The notes below the pieces were generated by a model. It searched no databases, was not told the origin of the DNA, and worked only from the letters and a program-made list of their open reading frames with translations. A program made the translations under genes and the position numbers. From positions 1 to 35,642 of the forward strand of contig CAZBKA010000013.1 in assembly GCA_964492365.1 (NCBI GenBank): a stretch of 35,642 bases of DNA. Reading direction: 5' to 3'. Each line of letters starts with the position of its first letter. Position 1 is the stretch's first letter. The stretch comes from JAGLTN01 sp035403325. GTDB lineage: Bacteria > Planctomycetota > Phycisphaerae > Sedimentisphaerales > Anaerobacaceae. Positions 1 to 8,761 of the stretch are shown piece after piece.

Positions 1-290
1 ATAGTTTGGAAAGAACGGGTAAAGACCACGTGACCGCATATTATTACTTACACAATTGTGGAATAGACGAAATTGAGGAAGTAGGTTCTAACCTTGATGA
101 TTTAAAAGGTGAAAGGAATAATGCAGATTATTTTGTTTGGGAGAATGGTTGTAGTCCACGGTCTGCAACTATGGCGTATCTAAAAGCAAAAACATCCATT
201 GATCAGTTTGAAGATTATATCTCGAAAAGAAATAAAAAGGATAAATTAATAAAAGGGATCAAAAATTATAAAGCAAGAATAAATCCTTAA
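1..290 (+). CDS. C-terminal part of an unrecognised protein (gene runs off the window)
   Basis: An open frame enters from the left edge and stops with TAA at 288-290. The first possible start inside the window is a TTG at position 6 with no ribosome binding site visible, so the gene most likely begins upstream. About 94 residues are visible. They are charged and probably helical, with RNNADYFVWENG near the middle and a basic tail. The RNNADY stretch faintly recalls HEPN-type helical domains, but the similarity is too short to name a family. It converges on folD with 50 bases between the stop codons, and no hairpin terminator is evident there. Function unknown. Confidence 0.5.
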   Translation, partial: SLERTGKDHVTAYYYLHNCGIDEIEEVGSNLDDLKGERNNADYFVWENGCSPRSATMAYLKAKTSIDQFEDYISKRNKKDKLIKGIKNYKARINP

Positions 291-340
291 CTATTTTCAT
301 TTTTTTTCAATTGGTCAGGAATATACTGGGGGTTTGTCTT

Positions 341-1228
341 TTAGATTTGGGCTGCGGCGGATTTTGCTGATTCTACTGTGTTGAATAGGAGCATTGTAAT
401 TGTCATTGGGCCTACGCCGCCTGGGACGGGGGTTATCAGGGAGGCTATTTCTTTTACGGCTTCAAAATCGACATCTCCTACGAGTCTGAAGCCAGTTTTC
501 TTTGTTGAGTCCTCAATTCTGTTTACGCCTACGTCTATTACTACGGCGCCTGGTTTAACCATGTCGGCGGTTACGGTGTTGGGGCGGCCTGCGGCGGCGA
601 TTATAATATCGGCGCGTTTAGTGTGGGCGGCGATGTTTTTTGTTCTGGTGTGGCAGATGGTGACAGTGGCATTGCCGGTGTCGCTTTTCTGGATCAGCAT
701 GTTCGCGATTGGTTTGCCTACTATGTTGCTTCGGCCTATGACGACGACTTCTGCGCCGTCAGTTTTTACACCACTTCTTTTTAGTAACTGGATTATGCCG
801 TTAGGGGTGCAGGGGAGGAAAGCTTTTTCGCCTGCGACCATTTTGCCTATGTTTGTCGGGTGGAAGCCATCGACGTCTTTTTCGGGGTTTATTGCGAGGA
901 GTACCTTTGATTCGTCGATGTGTTTCGGCAGGGGGAGCTGGACGAGTATGCCGTTAATTTTGGGGTCGTTGTTCATTTTTTCTACTAAGGCGAGCAGGTC
1001 TTCTTCGGAGGTGTCTGCGGGGAGGCGATTGTCGTCTGAGAAAATTCCTATTTCTTCGCAGGCTTTTTCTTTTGCGGTTACGTAGGATTTCGAAGCGGGG
1101 TCGTTACCGACGAGTATTACAGCTAAACCTGGTACGATATTTTTTGTTTTCAGGCTTGCGACTTCTGCTTTGAGTTCGGCTCTTATGTCAGAGGCAGTTT
1201 GTTTGCCATCAATAATTCTCGCAGTCAT
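341..1228 (-). CDS. folD: Bifunctional methylenetetrahydrofolate dehydrogenase / methenyltetrahydrofolate cyclohydrolase
   Basis: FolD interconverts 5,10-methylene-, 5,10-methenyl- and 10-formyl-tetrahydrofolate in the cytoplasm, using NADP or NAD. The 295-residue product has the usual family length. It shows the N-terminal YVTAKEKACEEIGI segment carrying the catalytic lysine, the LVQLPLPKHI substrate-binding motif, the IGRSNIVGKP Rossmann motif, and the C-terminal PVPGGVGPMT signature. It lies 31 bases downstream of fhs on the same strand, so the two are probably co-transcribed and link formate to the folate one-carbon pool. The call is secure. Cofactor preference cannot be read from the sequence. 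Confidence 0.97.
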   Translation of the reverse strand: MTARIIDGKQTASDIRAELKAEVASLKTKNIVPGLAVILVGNDPASKSYVTAKEKACEEIGIFSDDNRLPADTSEEDLLALVEKMNNDPKINGILVQLPLPKHIDESKVLLAINPEKDVDGFHPTNIGKMVAGEKAFLPCTPNGIIQLLKRSGVKTDGAEVVVIGRSNIVGKPIANMLIQKSDTGNATVTICHTRTKNIAAHTKRADIIIAAAGRPNTVTADMVKPGAVVIDVGVNRIEDSTKKTGFRLVGDVDFEAVKEIASLITPVPGGVGPMTITMLLFNTVESAKSAAAQI

Positions 1229-1259
1229 TTATTTTGCTCCGTTTTTTTATCATTCAAAA

Positions 1260-3026
1260 TTAAAACATTCCTGTTACGTTGCCAGTTTCGACGTCGACAT
1301 CAATATTCTGGAAACCGGGATTAGAACCGGTTCCGGGCATGAGTTTGATATCGCCGGCAAGGGGAACTACGAAACCAGCACCTTTGTACACTAAAAAGTC
1401 CTTTATAGGAAGAGTCCATCCTGTTGGTCGGCCTTTAAGGTCCGGGTCGTGTGAAAGGCTTAGCTGAGTTTTGACCATGCAGGTTCCGAAACTTCTGACA
1501 GTGGGGTCATTTTCAAGCATTTTTGCTTTTTCGGCGGCTTCTTTTGTATATGTTACTCCATCGGCACCGTAAACTTCTTTTGCTATCAGCTCGATTTTTT
1601 TTGTAAGTGGGGTATCGAGGTCGTAGAGGAACTTAAAGTTATTATTATTTTCTTCACATACAGATATTACCATTTCAGCAAGTTCGATTGCGCCTTCGCC
1701 TCCTTTTAGCCAATGGTCGGAGTATGCGGCGAGTGCACCGTTTTGTTTTGCTATTTTTTTGACGAGGTCTATTTCAGCCTGTGTGTCGGTGTAGAAGCCG
1801 TTAAGGCAGACGATAGGTTTGACGCCGCTCTTTTTGACGATGTTTATATGAGCGATTAGATTTTCACAACCCTTTTCGACGAGGTCGAGGTTTTCTTTTA
1901 TGTATTCATCTGCTAAAGGTTTGCCTGGTTTTACGGATGGGCCCCCGCCGTGCATTTTTAATGCTCTTATTGTAGCGACGATAACAACGGCGTCTGGTTT
2001 GAGGCCGCTCTGTCTGCATTTGAGGTTCCAGAATTTTTCAAATCCGATATCTGATGCGAAGCCGCTCTCTGTGACATGATATTCGGAGAGTCTTGTTGCG
2101 AGTTTGTCGGCGATGATGGAGCTTTGACCGATGGAGATATTTGCAAAAGGACCCGCGTGGACGAATACGGGTTGTCCCTCTATTGTCTGTATCATGCTTG
2201 GATTGAGGGTATCGACCATCCATGCGGTCATTGCACCATCGACTTGCAGGTCGGCGGTTGTGACTTCGCCGCCTTTTTTGTCATAGGCGACGACCATTTT
2301 TGCGATACGCTGTCTCATGTCCTTGAGGTCCGTGGCGACGGCGAGGATTGACATAAGCTCTGATGAGACGGAGATTGCGAAACCTGAGTCCATTTCGTAG
2401 CCATCCATTTTTTCACCTTTGCCTATTGTTATATTTCTTAGAGACTGAGCACAGAAATCGATCACCCATTTAATCTGGATTCTTTCCGGGTCGATATCGA
2501 GTCTTTTCAGATTTCTCTTTGCCAGTGTTGCATCATCGTAGTTTCTTTCGTGCTGCATTCTTGCGGTGAGGGCGACCATAGCGAGGTTATGTGCATTTGT
2601 AATGCAGTCCATATCACCTGTGAACCTTATTGAGAAAGGGACGAGTGGAATGCACTGGGCAAGTCCGCCTCCAGCGGCAGAGCCTTTGATGTTGAAAGTT
2701 GGGCCGCTGCTTGGCTGTCTTATTGCACCGGTAACTTTTTTACCGAGTTTACCAAGGCCTTCGATGAGACCTATGACGGTTGTGGTTTTTCCTTCGCCCA
2801 GGGGGGTTGGCGTTATAGCGGTAACGTCTATGTATTTTGCATTTTTATTTTCCGGGAGCCTTTGGAGCACCTTGTTGTAGTCGATTTTTGCGAGCTGTTT
2901 GCCAAAGGGGATTACTTCGTCGAGTTTTATGCCAATCTCCTGGGCTAGCTGGCTTATGGGTTTCATGGTTTTTTCAGCTTCTAAGGCGATTTGCCAGTCC
3001 TTCATCTTTGTTGGGTCAAGCTTCAT
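1260..3026 (-). CDS. fhs: Formate--tetrahydrofolate ligase
   Basis: This enzyme makes 10-formyl-tetrahydrofolate from formate, ATP and tetrahydrofolate. The 588-residue protein carries the family P-loop TPTPLGEGKTTT at about residues 72-83. Further family landmarks are GPTFNIKGSAAGGG, FTGDMDCITNAHNL, HAGPFANISIG, KCRQSGLKPDAVV and SDHWLKGGEG. It is about 30 residues longer than the common form of roughly 555-560. Part of the extra length appears to lie after the NAHNL motif, around residues 155-185. The ATG is preceded by AAGGA at a normal distance. It is the first gene of a two-gene unit with folD. No other Wood-Ljungdahl genes are in the window, so its role may be purine and one-carbon supply rather than acetogenesis. 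Confidence 0.97.
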   Translation of the reverse strand: MKLDPTKMKDWQIALEAEKTMKPISQLAQEIGIKLDEVIPFGKQLAKIDYNKVLQRLPENKNAKYIDVTAITPTPLGEGKTTTVIGLIEGLGKLGKKVTGAIRQPSSGPTFNIKGSAAGGGLAQCIPLVPFSIRFTGDMDCITNAHNLAMVALTARMQHERNYDDATLAKRNLKRLDIDPERIQIKWVIDFCAQSLRNITIGKGEKMDGYEMDSGFAISVSSELMSILAVATDLKDMRQRIAKMVVAYDKKGGEVTTADLQVDGAMTAWMVDTLNPSMIQTIEGQPVFVHAGPFANISIGQSSIIADKLATRLSEYHVTESGFASDIGFEKFWNLKCRQSGLKPDAVVIVATIRALKMHGGGPSVKPGKPLADEYIKENLDLVEKGCENLIAHINIVKKSGVKPIVCLNGFYTDTQAEIDLVKKIAKQNGALAAYSDHWLKGGEGAIELAEMVISVCEENNNNFKFLYDLDTPLTKKIELIAKEVYGADGVTYTKEAAEKAKMLENDPTVRSFGTCMVKTQLSLSHDPDLKGRPTGWTLPIKDFLVYKGAGFVVPLAGDIKLMPGTGSNPGFQNIDVDVETGNVTGMF

Positions 3027-3050
3027 ATAAAATCCTTATATCAACGTAAA

Positions 3051-3079
3051 TTCATAATTACTAAATGCTATAATTACAA
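3051..3079 (-). promoter_or_regulatory. Candidate sigma-70-type promoter for fhs-folD
   Basis: On the minus strand TTGTAA (3079-3074) and TATGAA (3056-3051) are separated by 17 bases. They sit about 25 bases upstream of the fhs ATG, leaving a short leader that includes an AAGGA ribosome binding site. The match to consensus is moderate and the surroundings are AT-rich, so this is tentative. Confidence 0.35.
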
Positions 3080-3234
3080 AAAAACCCTTTTTTGAATGAC
3101 ACTATTATCGTTTTTATAAAGTATTGGCGATATAAGGTCGGAGTTTAATTTTTGCATTATTCTGCTATTTATGCCATAAAGGATGTGGTTTGAAAAGTGA
3201 AATTAGTTTGGAATTAAAAAACTTGATAAATTGA

Positions 3235-4437
3235 GTGAAAACTGGGATTATATGCACAGGTAAAATTGCGGCTATATGGAGATATCAGCAATTTATGGAT
3301 TCAGAAGTGAAAAAAAATAAGGGAGTGCAGGTTGATTTCGAATTAACCGGTCGAGTGCTGATGATTCGGCTTTGCGGGAGGGTTGATTCTTATAACAGCG
3401 GTGAGCTGTATTCGGCTATCAAAAAACAAATAAAAAAGCATCGTCCCGGTGAGGTGGTAATCGATGCGAGCGGTGTTGATTACTGTGATATTGCTGGGGT
3501 TGGGCTGTTTTCATGGTTTCTGGTTAATCAGGAAAAAAGGGGATATAAGCTGACTATCGAGCATCTGCAGGGGGAATTTGAGCAATTGCTTGAACGACTT
3601 GGTGCGAAGGGGCCTGAAAAAGCAAAACCCAGGAGTAATCCTGCAGTCGTTTTTATAAATACTACCGGGGCTGCGACTTGTTTGCTGATTGAGGGGATAA
3701 CAGATTTTATCGTTTTTACGGGTGAGCTTGTTTGTGCTTTCTGGTCAATAATTTTAAAACCCAGGAGATTGCGTGTTAGGGATACTTTTTTGGTGACAGA
3801 GCTTGCTGGTGCGGATGCATTCTGGATAGTCTCGCTTATCGGTTTTCTTTTCGGGTTGATACTTGCGTTTCAGGCTGGGATAACATTAAAACTTTTTGCG
3901 GCGGAGATATATACGGCGAATCTGGTGACGATAACACTTCTGCGGGTGATGGGGCCATTTTTGACGGCGATAATATTTGCGGCGCGGAGCGGTTCTGCGT
4001 TTGCAGCGGAAATCGGAACAATGAAGATTAATGAAGAGATCGATGCATTGAAGACGATGGGTTTTGAACCGGTGAGTTTTCTTGCGGTGCCTCGGGTGAT
4101 AGCGGGATTTTTTGCGGTGCCTCTGCTTAGTATTTTTACATCTCTGTTCGGACTGGTCGGGGCAGGGGTGGTAATGATGTTTATGGGGTATCCGCTGGTA
4201 ACTTACTATAATCAGGTTGTTGGTGCGGTAGGGATGCCGAGCTTTATAGGCGGGTTTATAAAAGCGGCGGTGTTTGGTTTTTTGATTGCGGCGATTGGGT
4301 GTCGGAGAGGTTTTCAGACCCAACAAGGTTCCCAGGCGGTTGGTATTGCTGCGACCAGGGCGGTGGTTAGCGGAATTGTTTTAACTGTTATTGCAGAAGG
4401 TGTTTTTTCGGTTATTTATTATTTTCTGGATATTTAA
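3235..4437 (+). CDS. STAS-domain / MlaE-type ABC transporter permease fusion
   Basis: This is the permease of an Mla/MCE-type lipid ABC transporter fused to a STAS domain, the module that is the separate MlaB protein in Escherichia coli. Residues about 30-120 form the STAS domain (LTGRVLMIRLCGRVDS, then VVIDASGVDYCDIAGVGLF). Residues about 150-400 hold the membrane part, including the family motif EIGTMKINEEIDALKTMGF. The longest frame starts at GTG 3235. The ATG at 3295 (residue 21), with GGAG 13 bases upstream, is an equally good or better start because the first 20 residues look unlike a domain. It is the first gene of an operon with the ATPase (3 bases downstream), the MCE protein and the lipoprotein. 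Expected role: moving phospholipid between the inner and outer membranes. Confidence 0.9.
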   Translation: MKTGIICTGKIAAIWRYQQFMDSEVKKNKGVQVDFELTGRVLMIRLCGRVDSYNSGELYSAIKKQIKKHRPGEVVIDASGVDYCDIAGVGLFSWFLVNQEKRGYKLTIEHLQGEFEQLLERLGAKGPEKAKPRSNPAVVFINTTGAATCLLIEGITDFIVFTGELVCAFWSIILKPRRLRVRDTFLVTELAGADAFWIVSLIGFLFGLILAFQAGITLKLFAAEIYTANLVTITLLRVMGPFLTAIIFAARSGSAFAAEIGTMKINEEIDALKTMGFEPVSFLAVPRVIAGFFAVPLLSIFTSLFGLVGAGVVMMFMGYPLVTYYNQVVGAVGMPSFIGGFIKAAVFGFLIAAIGCRRGFQTQQGSQAVGIAATRAVVSGIVLTVIAEGVFSVIYYFLDI

Positions 4438-4440
4438 ATT

Positions 4441-5208
4441 ATGTCGGAAAAAAGAGACTCAATAATAGAAGTCCGAGGCCTAACGGTTGGGTATCAGGAT
4501 AATATTGTTCTTGAAGATATATCGTTTGATGTTTTTGCTGGTGAGATTTTTGCAATTCTTGGCGGCTCGGGCTGTGGTAAAAGTACGCTGCTGAAGCATA
4601 TGATAGGTCTTTATGAACCTATGGGGGGAGAGATATCGATTGGTGGTATTAATATTGCTATGGCGAATTCTGCGCAGAGGAGGCAACTGCTGCAGAAGTT
4701 CGGTGTTACTTATCAGAGCGGGGCACTTTTCGGGTCGATGAGTGTCAGGGAAAATATCAGGCTTGTTCTGCAGGAATTTACGACGCTGCCTTTGAGTATT
4801 ATAGATATAATTTGTGAAATGAAACTGAAGCTTGTTGGACTTGCGGGGTGCGGGGAGATGATGCCTGCGGAGCTTAGCGGCGGTATGGTGAAGCGGGTTG
4901 CTATTGCAAGGGCGATGGCATTGGATCCTGATATCGTATTTCTTGATGAACCTTCGGCTGGGCTTGACCCGATTACCTCTGCGCAGCTTGATGAGCTGAT
5001 AATAGAATTGTCGAGGGGACTTAATATTACTTTTGTGATTGTGACACATGAGCTGGAAAGTATCTTTGCGATTGCGGACAGAGTTATAATGCTCGATAAA
5101 GGGACGAAAAAGATAATTGCACAGGGCAGTCCGCTGGAGCTTAAGCGTAATAGTGAGAATGCGTTCGTGCAGCAGTTTTTCCACAGACAGGCTTCATTGG
5201 AGCAATAA
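4441..5208 (+). CDS. MlaF-type ABC transporter ATP-binding protein
   Basis: This is the cytoplasmic ATPase that powers the neighbouring permease. The 255-residue protein has the Walker A sequence GGSGCGKST at about residues 41-49. It also has the ABC signature LSGGMVKRVAIARA, the Walker B region VFLDEPSAGLDP, and the switch histidine in VIVTHELESI. The form LSGGMxKRVAIARA with SAGLDP is typical of MlaF-like subunits. Its ATG lies 3 bases after the permease stop, so translation is probably coupled. Confidence 0.93.
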   Translation: MSEKRDSIIEVRGLTVGYQDNIVLEDISFDVFAGEIFAILGGSGCGKSTLLKHMIGLYEPMGGEISIGGINIAMANSAQRRQLLQKFGVTYQSGALFGSMSVRENIRLVLQEFTTLPLSIIDIICEMKLKLVGLAGCGEMMPAELSGGMVKRVAIARAMALDPDIVFLDEPSAGLDPITSAQLDELIIELSRGLNITFVIVTHELESIFAIADRVIMLDKGTKKIIAQGSPLELKRNSENAFVQQFFHRQASLEQ

Positions 5209-5234
5209 AATTAGAAAATTTATGGATAGGTAAA

Positions 5235-6185
5235 ATGGCGACAAAAGCGAATTATTTTAAAATAGGTCTATTTGTTATCGTTTCGGTAACTTTGATAGTG
5301 ACATGCCTGATAGTATTCGGCAGCGGGAGTTTTTTTCAGCAAAAGATATATTTCGAGACTTATCTCGATGAGTCCGTTCAGGGGCTGGATGTCGGCTCAC
5401 CTGTGAAACATCGCGGTGTTAAGATCGGACAGGTTGAGAAAATAACGTTTGTTATGGATGAATATAAGATCGACAGAACGATTGTATATGATGTTGATTA
5501 CCGCGGATATGTGATGATCATCATGTCTATAAATAATGCGTTTATGAAGAATAAGGACCAACATGATGCAATAAAGTTTCTTACGAGTTTGCGGGATCAT
5601 AATTTCAGGATACGCTTAACATCTCATGCATTGACGGGAGTTGCATGGCTTGAGACGGATGTTGTTGACCCGAATCTGTCTCCTCCGATAAAAATAGTGT
5701 GGGAGCCTAAGAATTTTTACATGCCTTCGTCTCCTAGCTTGATCAGTAAATTTATTGAATCTGCTGAGACGGCTTTTCGCAGATTTGCAAATATGGATTT
5801 TGAAGGGATAATGCAAAAGACGGAAAAACTTCTTGTTACTTTAGATACCAATGTTGAGCAGGCAAAAGTTCCTGAGTTGAGCGAGGAGGTTCGGGCGTTT
5901 TTTTCGGAAATACGTCAGACGAATGCTGATGTTAAAAAAATGATAGGGGCGGCTGGTGTAGAGTTGGGTGGAGCTACGATAAAAGAAACGATAGGTCGAC
6001 TCGATAAAACGATTTCGAATATTGACAGTCTTATCACAACGGAAAAACCAGACATCGCTGAGATTATCAGCAATATTAAGGCGGCATCAGTAAGTCTTAA
6101 AGAATTGGCAGCAGATTTAAAAGTTCATCCATCAAGAGCGGTTTTTTCTAAGCCGCCAGTAGAAACGGAGGTTTATAAGAAATGA
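5235..6185 (+). CDS. MlaD-family (MCE domain) substrate-binding protein
   Basis: This is the membrane-anchored periplasmic component of the lipid transporter. An N-terminal membrane segment covers residues about 8-30 (FKIGLFVIVSVTLIVTCLIV). It is followed by one MCE domain with the hallmark FETYLDESVQGLDVGSPVK and HRGVKIGQVEKI. The C-terminal half (about 160-316) is predicted helical and ends in a basic, proline-containing tail, as in long MCE proteins that form helical extensions. There is one MCE repeat, so it resembles MlaD more than the multi-MCE PqiB or LetB type. Its last codons overlap the next gene by 4 bases (ATGA). Confidence 0.9.
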   Translation: MATKANYFKIGLFVIVSVTLIVTCLIVFGSGSFFQQKIYFETYLDESVQGLDVGSPVKHRGVKIGQVEKITFVMDEYKIDRTIVYDVDYRGYVMIIMSINNAFMKNKDQHDAIKFLTSLRDHNFRIRLTSHALTGVAWLETDVVDPNLSPPIKIVWEPKNFYMPSSPSLISKFIESAETAFRRFANMDFEGIMQKTEKLLVTLDTNVEQAKVPELSEEVRAFFSEIRQTNADVKKMIGAAGVELGGATIKETIGRLDKTISNIDSLITTEKPDIAEIISNIKAASVSLKELAADLKVHPSRAVFSKPPVETEVYKK

Positions 6186-6802
6186 GAAATTCTGGACAGT
6201 TATTTTTATTTACACTTACAATATTTGTTTTGCCTTTGTTTACGGGTTGCGGCGTAGGCGGTAAATCATCGGATTCGATGGGTCGATTTCTGTTTGAAAC
6301 AGACAGAGTCGGAACTGCGGTTAATGCTATCGGGGGCAATATCTGCGTTAAAACTTTTGAAATTGCCAGTCCGTTTGACAGCGATTGTTTCGTTTATAAG
6401 AGGGCGAACAATGATTATGAAACGGATTACTATAACCGTTTTGTGACCTGTCCGGATCTATTGATCACCCAGCAATGCCAGAAGTGGCTTGAAAAATCAG
6501 GAATTTTCAGTAATGTTCTCAGCTGTTCAAGTGCTGTAACTGCTGATTATATTCTTGAAGGAAACGTAATAAGTTTGTATGGTGACTTTTCTGAGGAAAA
6601 GCCGACGTTTGCGGTTATGCAGATAAGGTTTTTTCTTATAAAGGAAACTGGTGATAAGGCTTTGGTAGTTTTTAATAAGGAATATAACGAGAAAATTGAA
6701 GTTGCGGCGGCAAGTCCGGCAGATATTGTAAGCGGTTACGACAAATGCCTGGCAAATATCCTGAACAGCTTTGAGAAGGATCTTGGAAGTTTGAGTTTTT
6801 AG
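6182..6802 (+). CDS. ABC-transport auxiliary lipoprotein (PqiC/YmbA-like)
   Basis: The 206-residue protein begins with a hydrophobic signal segment ending in LFTGC at about residues 19-23, a plausible though imperfect lipobox, so it is probably a lipoprotein. The body matches the auxiliary-component pattern: NDYETDYYNRFVTCPDLLI, a WLEKSGIF segment, ADYILEGNVISLYGDF, and a helical end. Family members sit at the outer membrane and partner MCE-type transporters. The ATG overlaps the stop of the MCE gene, supporting a shared complex. The identity rests on pattern and context, and sequence conservation in this family is low. Confidence 0.75.
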   Translation: MRNSGQLFLFTLTIFVLPLFTGCGVGGKSSDSMGRFLFETDRVGTAVNAIGGNICVKTFEIASPFDSDCFVYKRANNDYETDYYNRFVTCPDLLITQQCQKWLEKSGIFSNVLSCSSAVTADYILEGNVISLYGDFSEEKPTFAVMQIRFFLIKETGDKALVVFNKEYNEKIEVAAASPADIVSGYDKCLANILNSFEKDLGSLSF

Positions 6803-6820
6803 AGAAATTAAAGGATATAA

Positions 6821-8752
6821 ATGGATTTAAATAACAGAAGTTTGCCGGAAATAACGGTTAAAGCGGTGGTTTTGGGAGTAGTTCTTTCAGTTGTACTTGC
6901 AGCGGCTAATGCTTATCTAGGGCTTTTTGCGGGTATGACGGTTTCGGCTTCGATACCTGCAGCGGTTGTTTCGATGGGAGTATTGAGGCTTTTTAAGAGA
7001 AGCAACATACTCGAAAATAATATTGTCCAGACGGCGGCATCTGCTGGTGAATCTCTTGCGGCAGGGGCCATTTTTACATTACCAGCTTTGGTGATAATGG
7101 ATTACTGGAAAGAGTTTAATTTTTTCTGGGTGACGATTATTACATGTTTTGGCGGGTTGTTAGGTGTGCTTTTTACGATACCTTTAAGGCGTGCATTTAT
7201 AGTCGAAGGTAAACTGAAATTTCCAGAAGGTATAGCGACTGCTGAAGTTCTTAAGTCAGGTCATAAGGGTGGCGGCGGATTAAAGTATATTATCCAGGCA
7301 GCGATTGCGGGCGGTCTTTTTAAGGCAGGGGCTTCTGGTTTGCGAGTATGGTCGGAGGCGGTGGAATCAGCGAGTGTTGTTAAGGGGAGCATATTGTATT
7401 TCGGGTCGAATCTGAGTCCTGCGCTTTTGTCGGTCGGTTATATTGTCGGGCTTAATATTGCGGTTCTTATCTTTTTAGGCGGGGCAGCGAACTGGTTAGT
7501 AGCGGTTCCGATTTGTGCGGTGTTTGAAAATTGTCCCCTGGTTGACGGGAAGGAAATTTCTGCGGTTGCATGGGCGGGTCAGATATGGTCGGCGAAGACA
7601 CGTTATATAGGTGTCGGCGGGATGCTTATTGGTGGTTTGTGGACAATAATAAAATTAAGGGGTTCGATATTTTCCGGAATAACCAGCGGTTTTAAGGCAT
7701 ATGGTAAATTACAAGGTGAGCATGCAGTTATCGAACGTACAGAAAAAGATATTCCGATGAAATGGATCATCGTTTTGATCGTTGGGTCGGTTGTTCCTTT
7801 GTTTATAGTTTACCAGGTATTTGTTTGTAATGTTACGGTTTCTATAACGATGGCGATAATTATGCTTTTTACGGGTTTTTTGTTTTCAGCGGTTGCTGGG
7901 TATATGGCAGGTATCGTTGGGTCGTCAAATAACCCGATATCAGGGGTTACTATCGCAACGGTTCTGGTTTCAGCATTGCTGCTTTTGTTATTGATGGGTA
8001 AAGATGCCAAGAATGGACCACCGGCGGCGATTATTATCGGTTCGGTAGTATGCTGTGCAGCGGCTATTGCGGGTGATAATATGCAGGACCTGAAAGCTGG
8101 TTATATTGTAGGAGCTACGCCTTGGAAACAGCAGTTGATGGAGATAGTAGGAACGGTTTCTGCTGCATTTGTGATGGCTCCTATTTTGACGCTTTTGTTT
8201 AAGGCATATGGTTTTGCCGGTCATAGTTCAGCACAGGAGCACCCGTTGATAGCTGCACAGGCAAATCTGGTGTCTTCAGTTTCCAAGGGAGTTTTTTCTG
8301 GCAACTTGCCATGGCTTTTTGTGTGGATAGGAATAGCGGCGGCGGTTGTGGTAGTGCTTGCAGATGAATATCTTGGGAGTATAAAAAGTTCATTCCGCAT
8401 GCCGGTGCTTGCTATAGCGATAGGAATATATCTGCCTTTTGAATTATCGGTGCCGATCTTTGCTGGCGGGATGATTCATTATCTTGTTAAGAGGTATCAG
8501 AGCAGGAAGATTTTTTCTTCTCAGGAGGCAGAGGATGGACAGAGGAATGGTTTGCTGCTTGCTTCCGGGTTGATTACAGGTGAGGCCATAGTTGGTATCC
8601 TTCTGGCGATTCCGATAGTGGTAACGGGTGATGCAGGCGTGTTAGCTATTGGTAAGTCTTTTGGTCCTTGGCCTGGGATAATTCTACTGTCAGGTGTTGG
8701 TTACTGGTTGTATCGTGTTTCAATTACCAAGATGAATAGTGATCAGGGTTAA
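6821..8752 (+). CDS. OPT-family oligopeptide transporter
   Basis: A polytopic inner-membrane transporter of 643 residues with about 14-16 hydrophobic segments. Family landmarks are the N-terminal LAAANAYLGLFAGMTVSASIPAA, KFPEGIATAEVL, and the signature GSSNNPISG at about residue 367. Bacterial OPT proteins take up short peptides, or sometimes metal chelates, with protons. AAAGGA precedes the ATG, and the gap to the lipoprotein gene is only 18 bases, so it is probably read from the same transcript as the lipid transporter. The next gene is a peptidase, which favours peptides as substrate. Substrate is inferred, not shown. Confidence 0.92.
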   Translation: MDLNNRSLPEITVKAVVLGVVLSVVLAAANAYLGLFAGMTVSASIPAAVVSMGVLRLFKRSNILENNIVQTAASAGESLAAGAIFTLPALVIMDYWKEFNFFWVTIITCFGGLLGVLFTIPLRRAFIVEGKLKFPEGIATAEVLKSGHKGGGGLKYIIQAAIAGGLFKAGASGLRVWSEAVESASVVKGSILYFGSNLSPALLSVGYIVGLNIAVLIFLGGAANWLVAVPICAVFENCPLVDGKEISAVAWAGQIWSAKTRYIGVGGMLIGGLWTIIKLRGSIFSGITSGFKAYGKLQGEHAVIERTEKDIPMKWIIVLIVGSVVPLFIVYQVFVCNVTVSITMAIIMLFTGFLFSAVAGYMAGIVGSSNNPISGVTIATVLVSALLLLLLMGKDAKNGPPAAIIIGSVVCCAAAIAGDNMQDLKAGYIVGATPWKQQLMEIVGTVSAAFVMAPILTLLFKAYGFAGHSSAQEHPLIAAQANLVSSVSKGVFSGNLPWLFVWIGIAAAVVVVLADEYLGSIKSSFRMPVLAIAIGIYLPFELSVPIFAGGMIHYLVKRYQSRKIFSSQEAEDGQRNGLLLASGLITGEAIVGILLAIPIVVTGDAGVLAIGKSFGPWPGIILLSGVGYWLYRVSITKMNSDQG

Positions 8753-8761
8753 TTAAAAAAC

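Noticed and set aside
378..1085. 235-codon plus-strand frame across folD
   Set aside because: folD on the minus strand carries every family motif. The plus frame is its complement.
4480..5184. 234-codon minus-strand frame opposite the ATPase gene
   Set aside because: The plus strand encodes all ABC motifs here. The antisense product is arginine- and asparagine-rich with no signal of its own.
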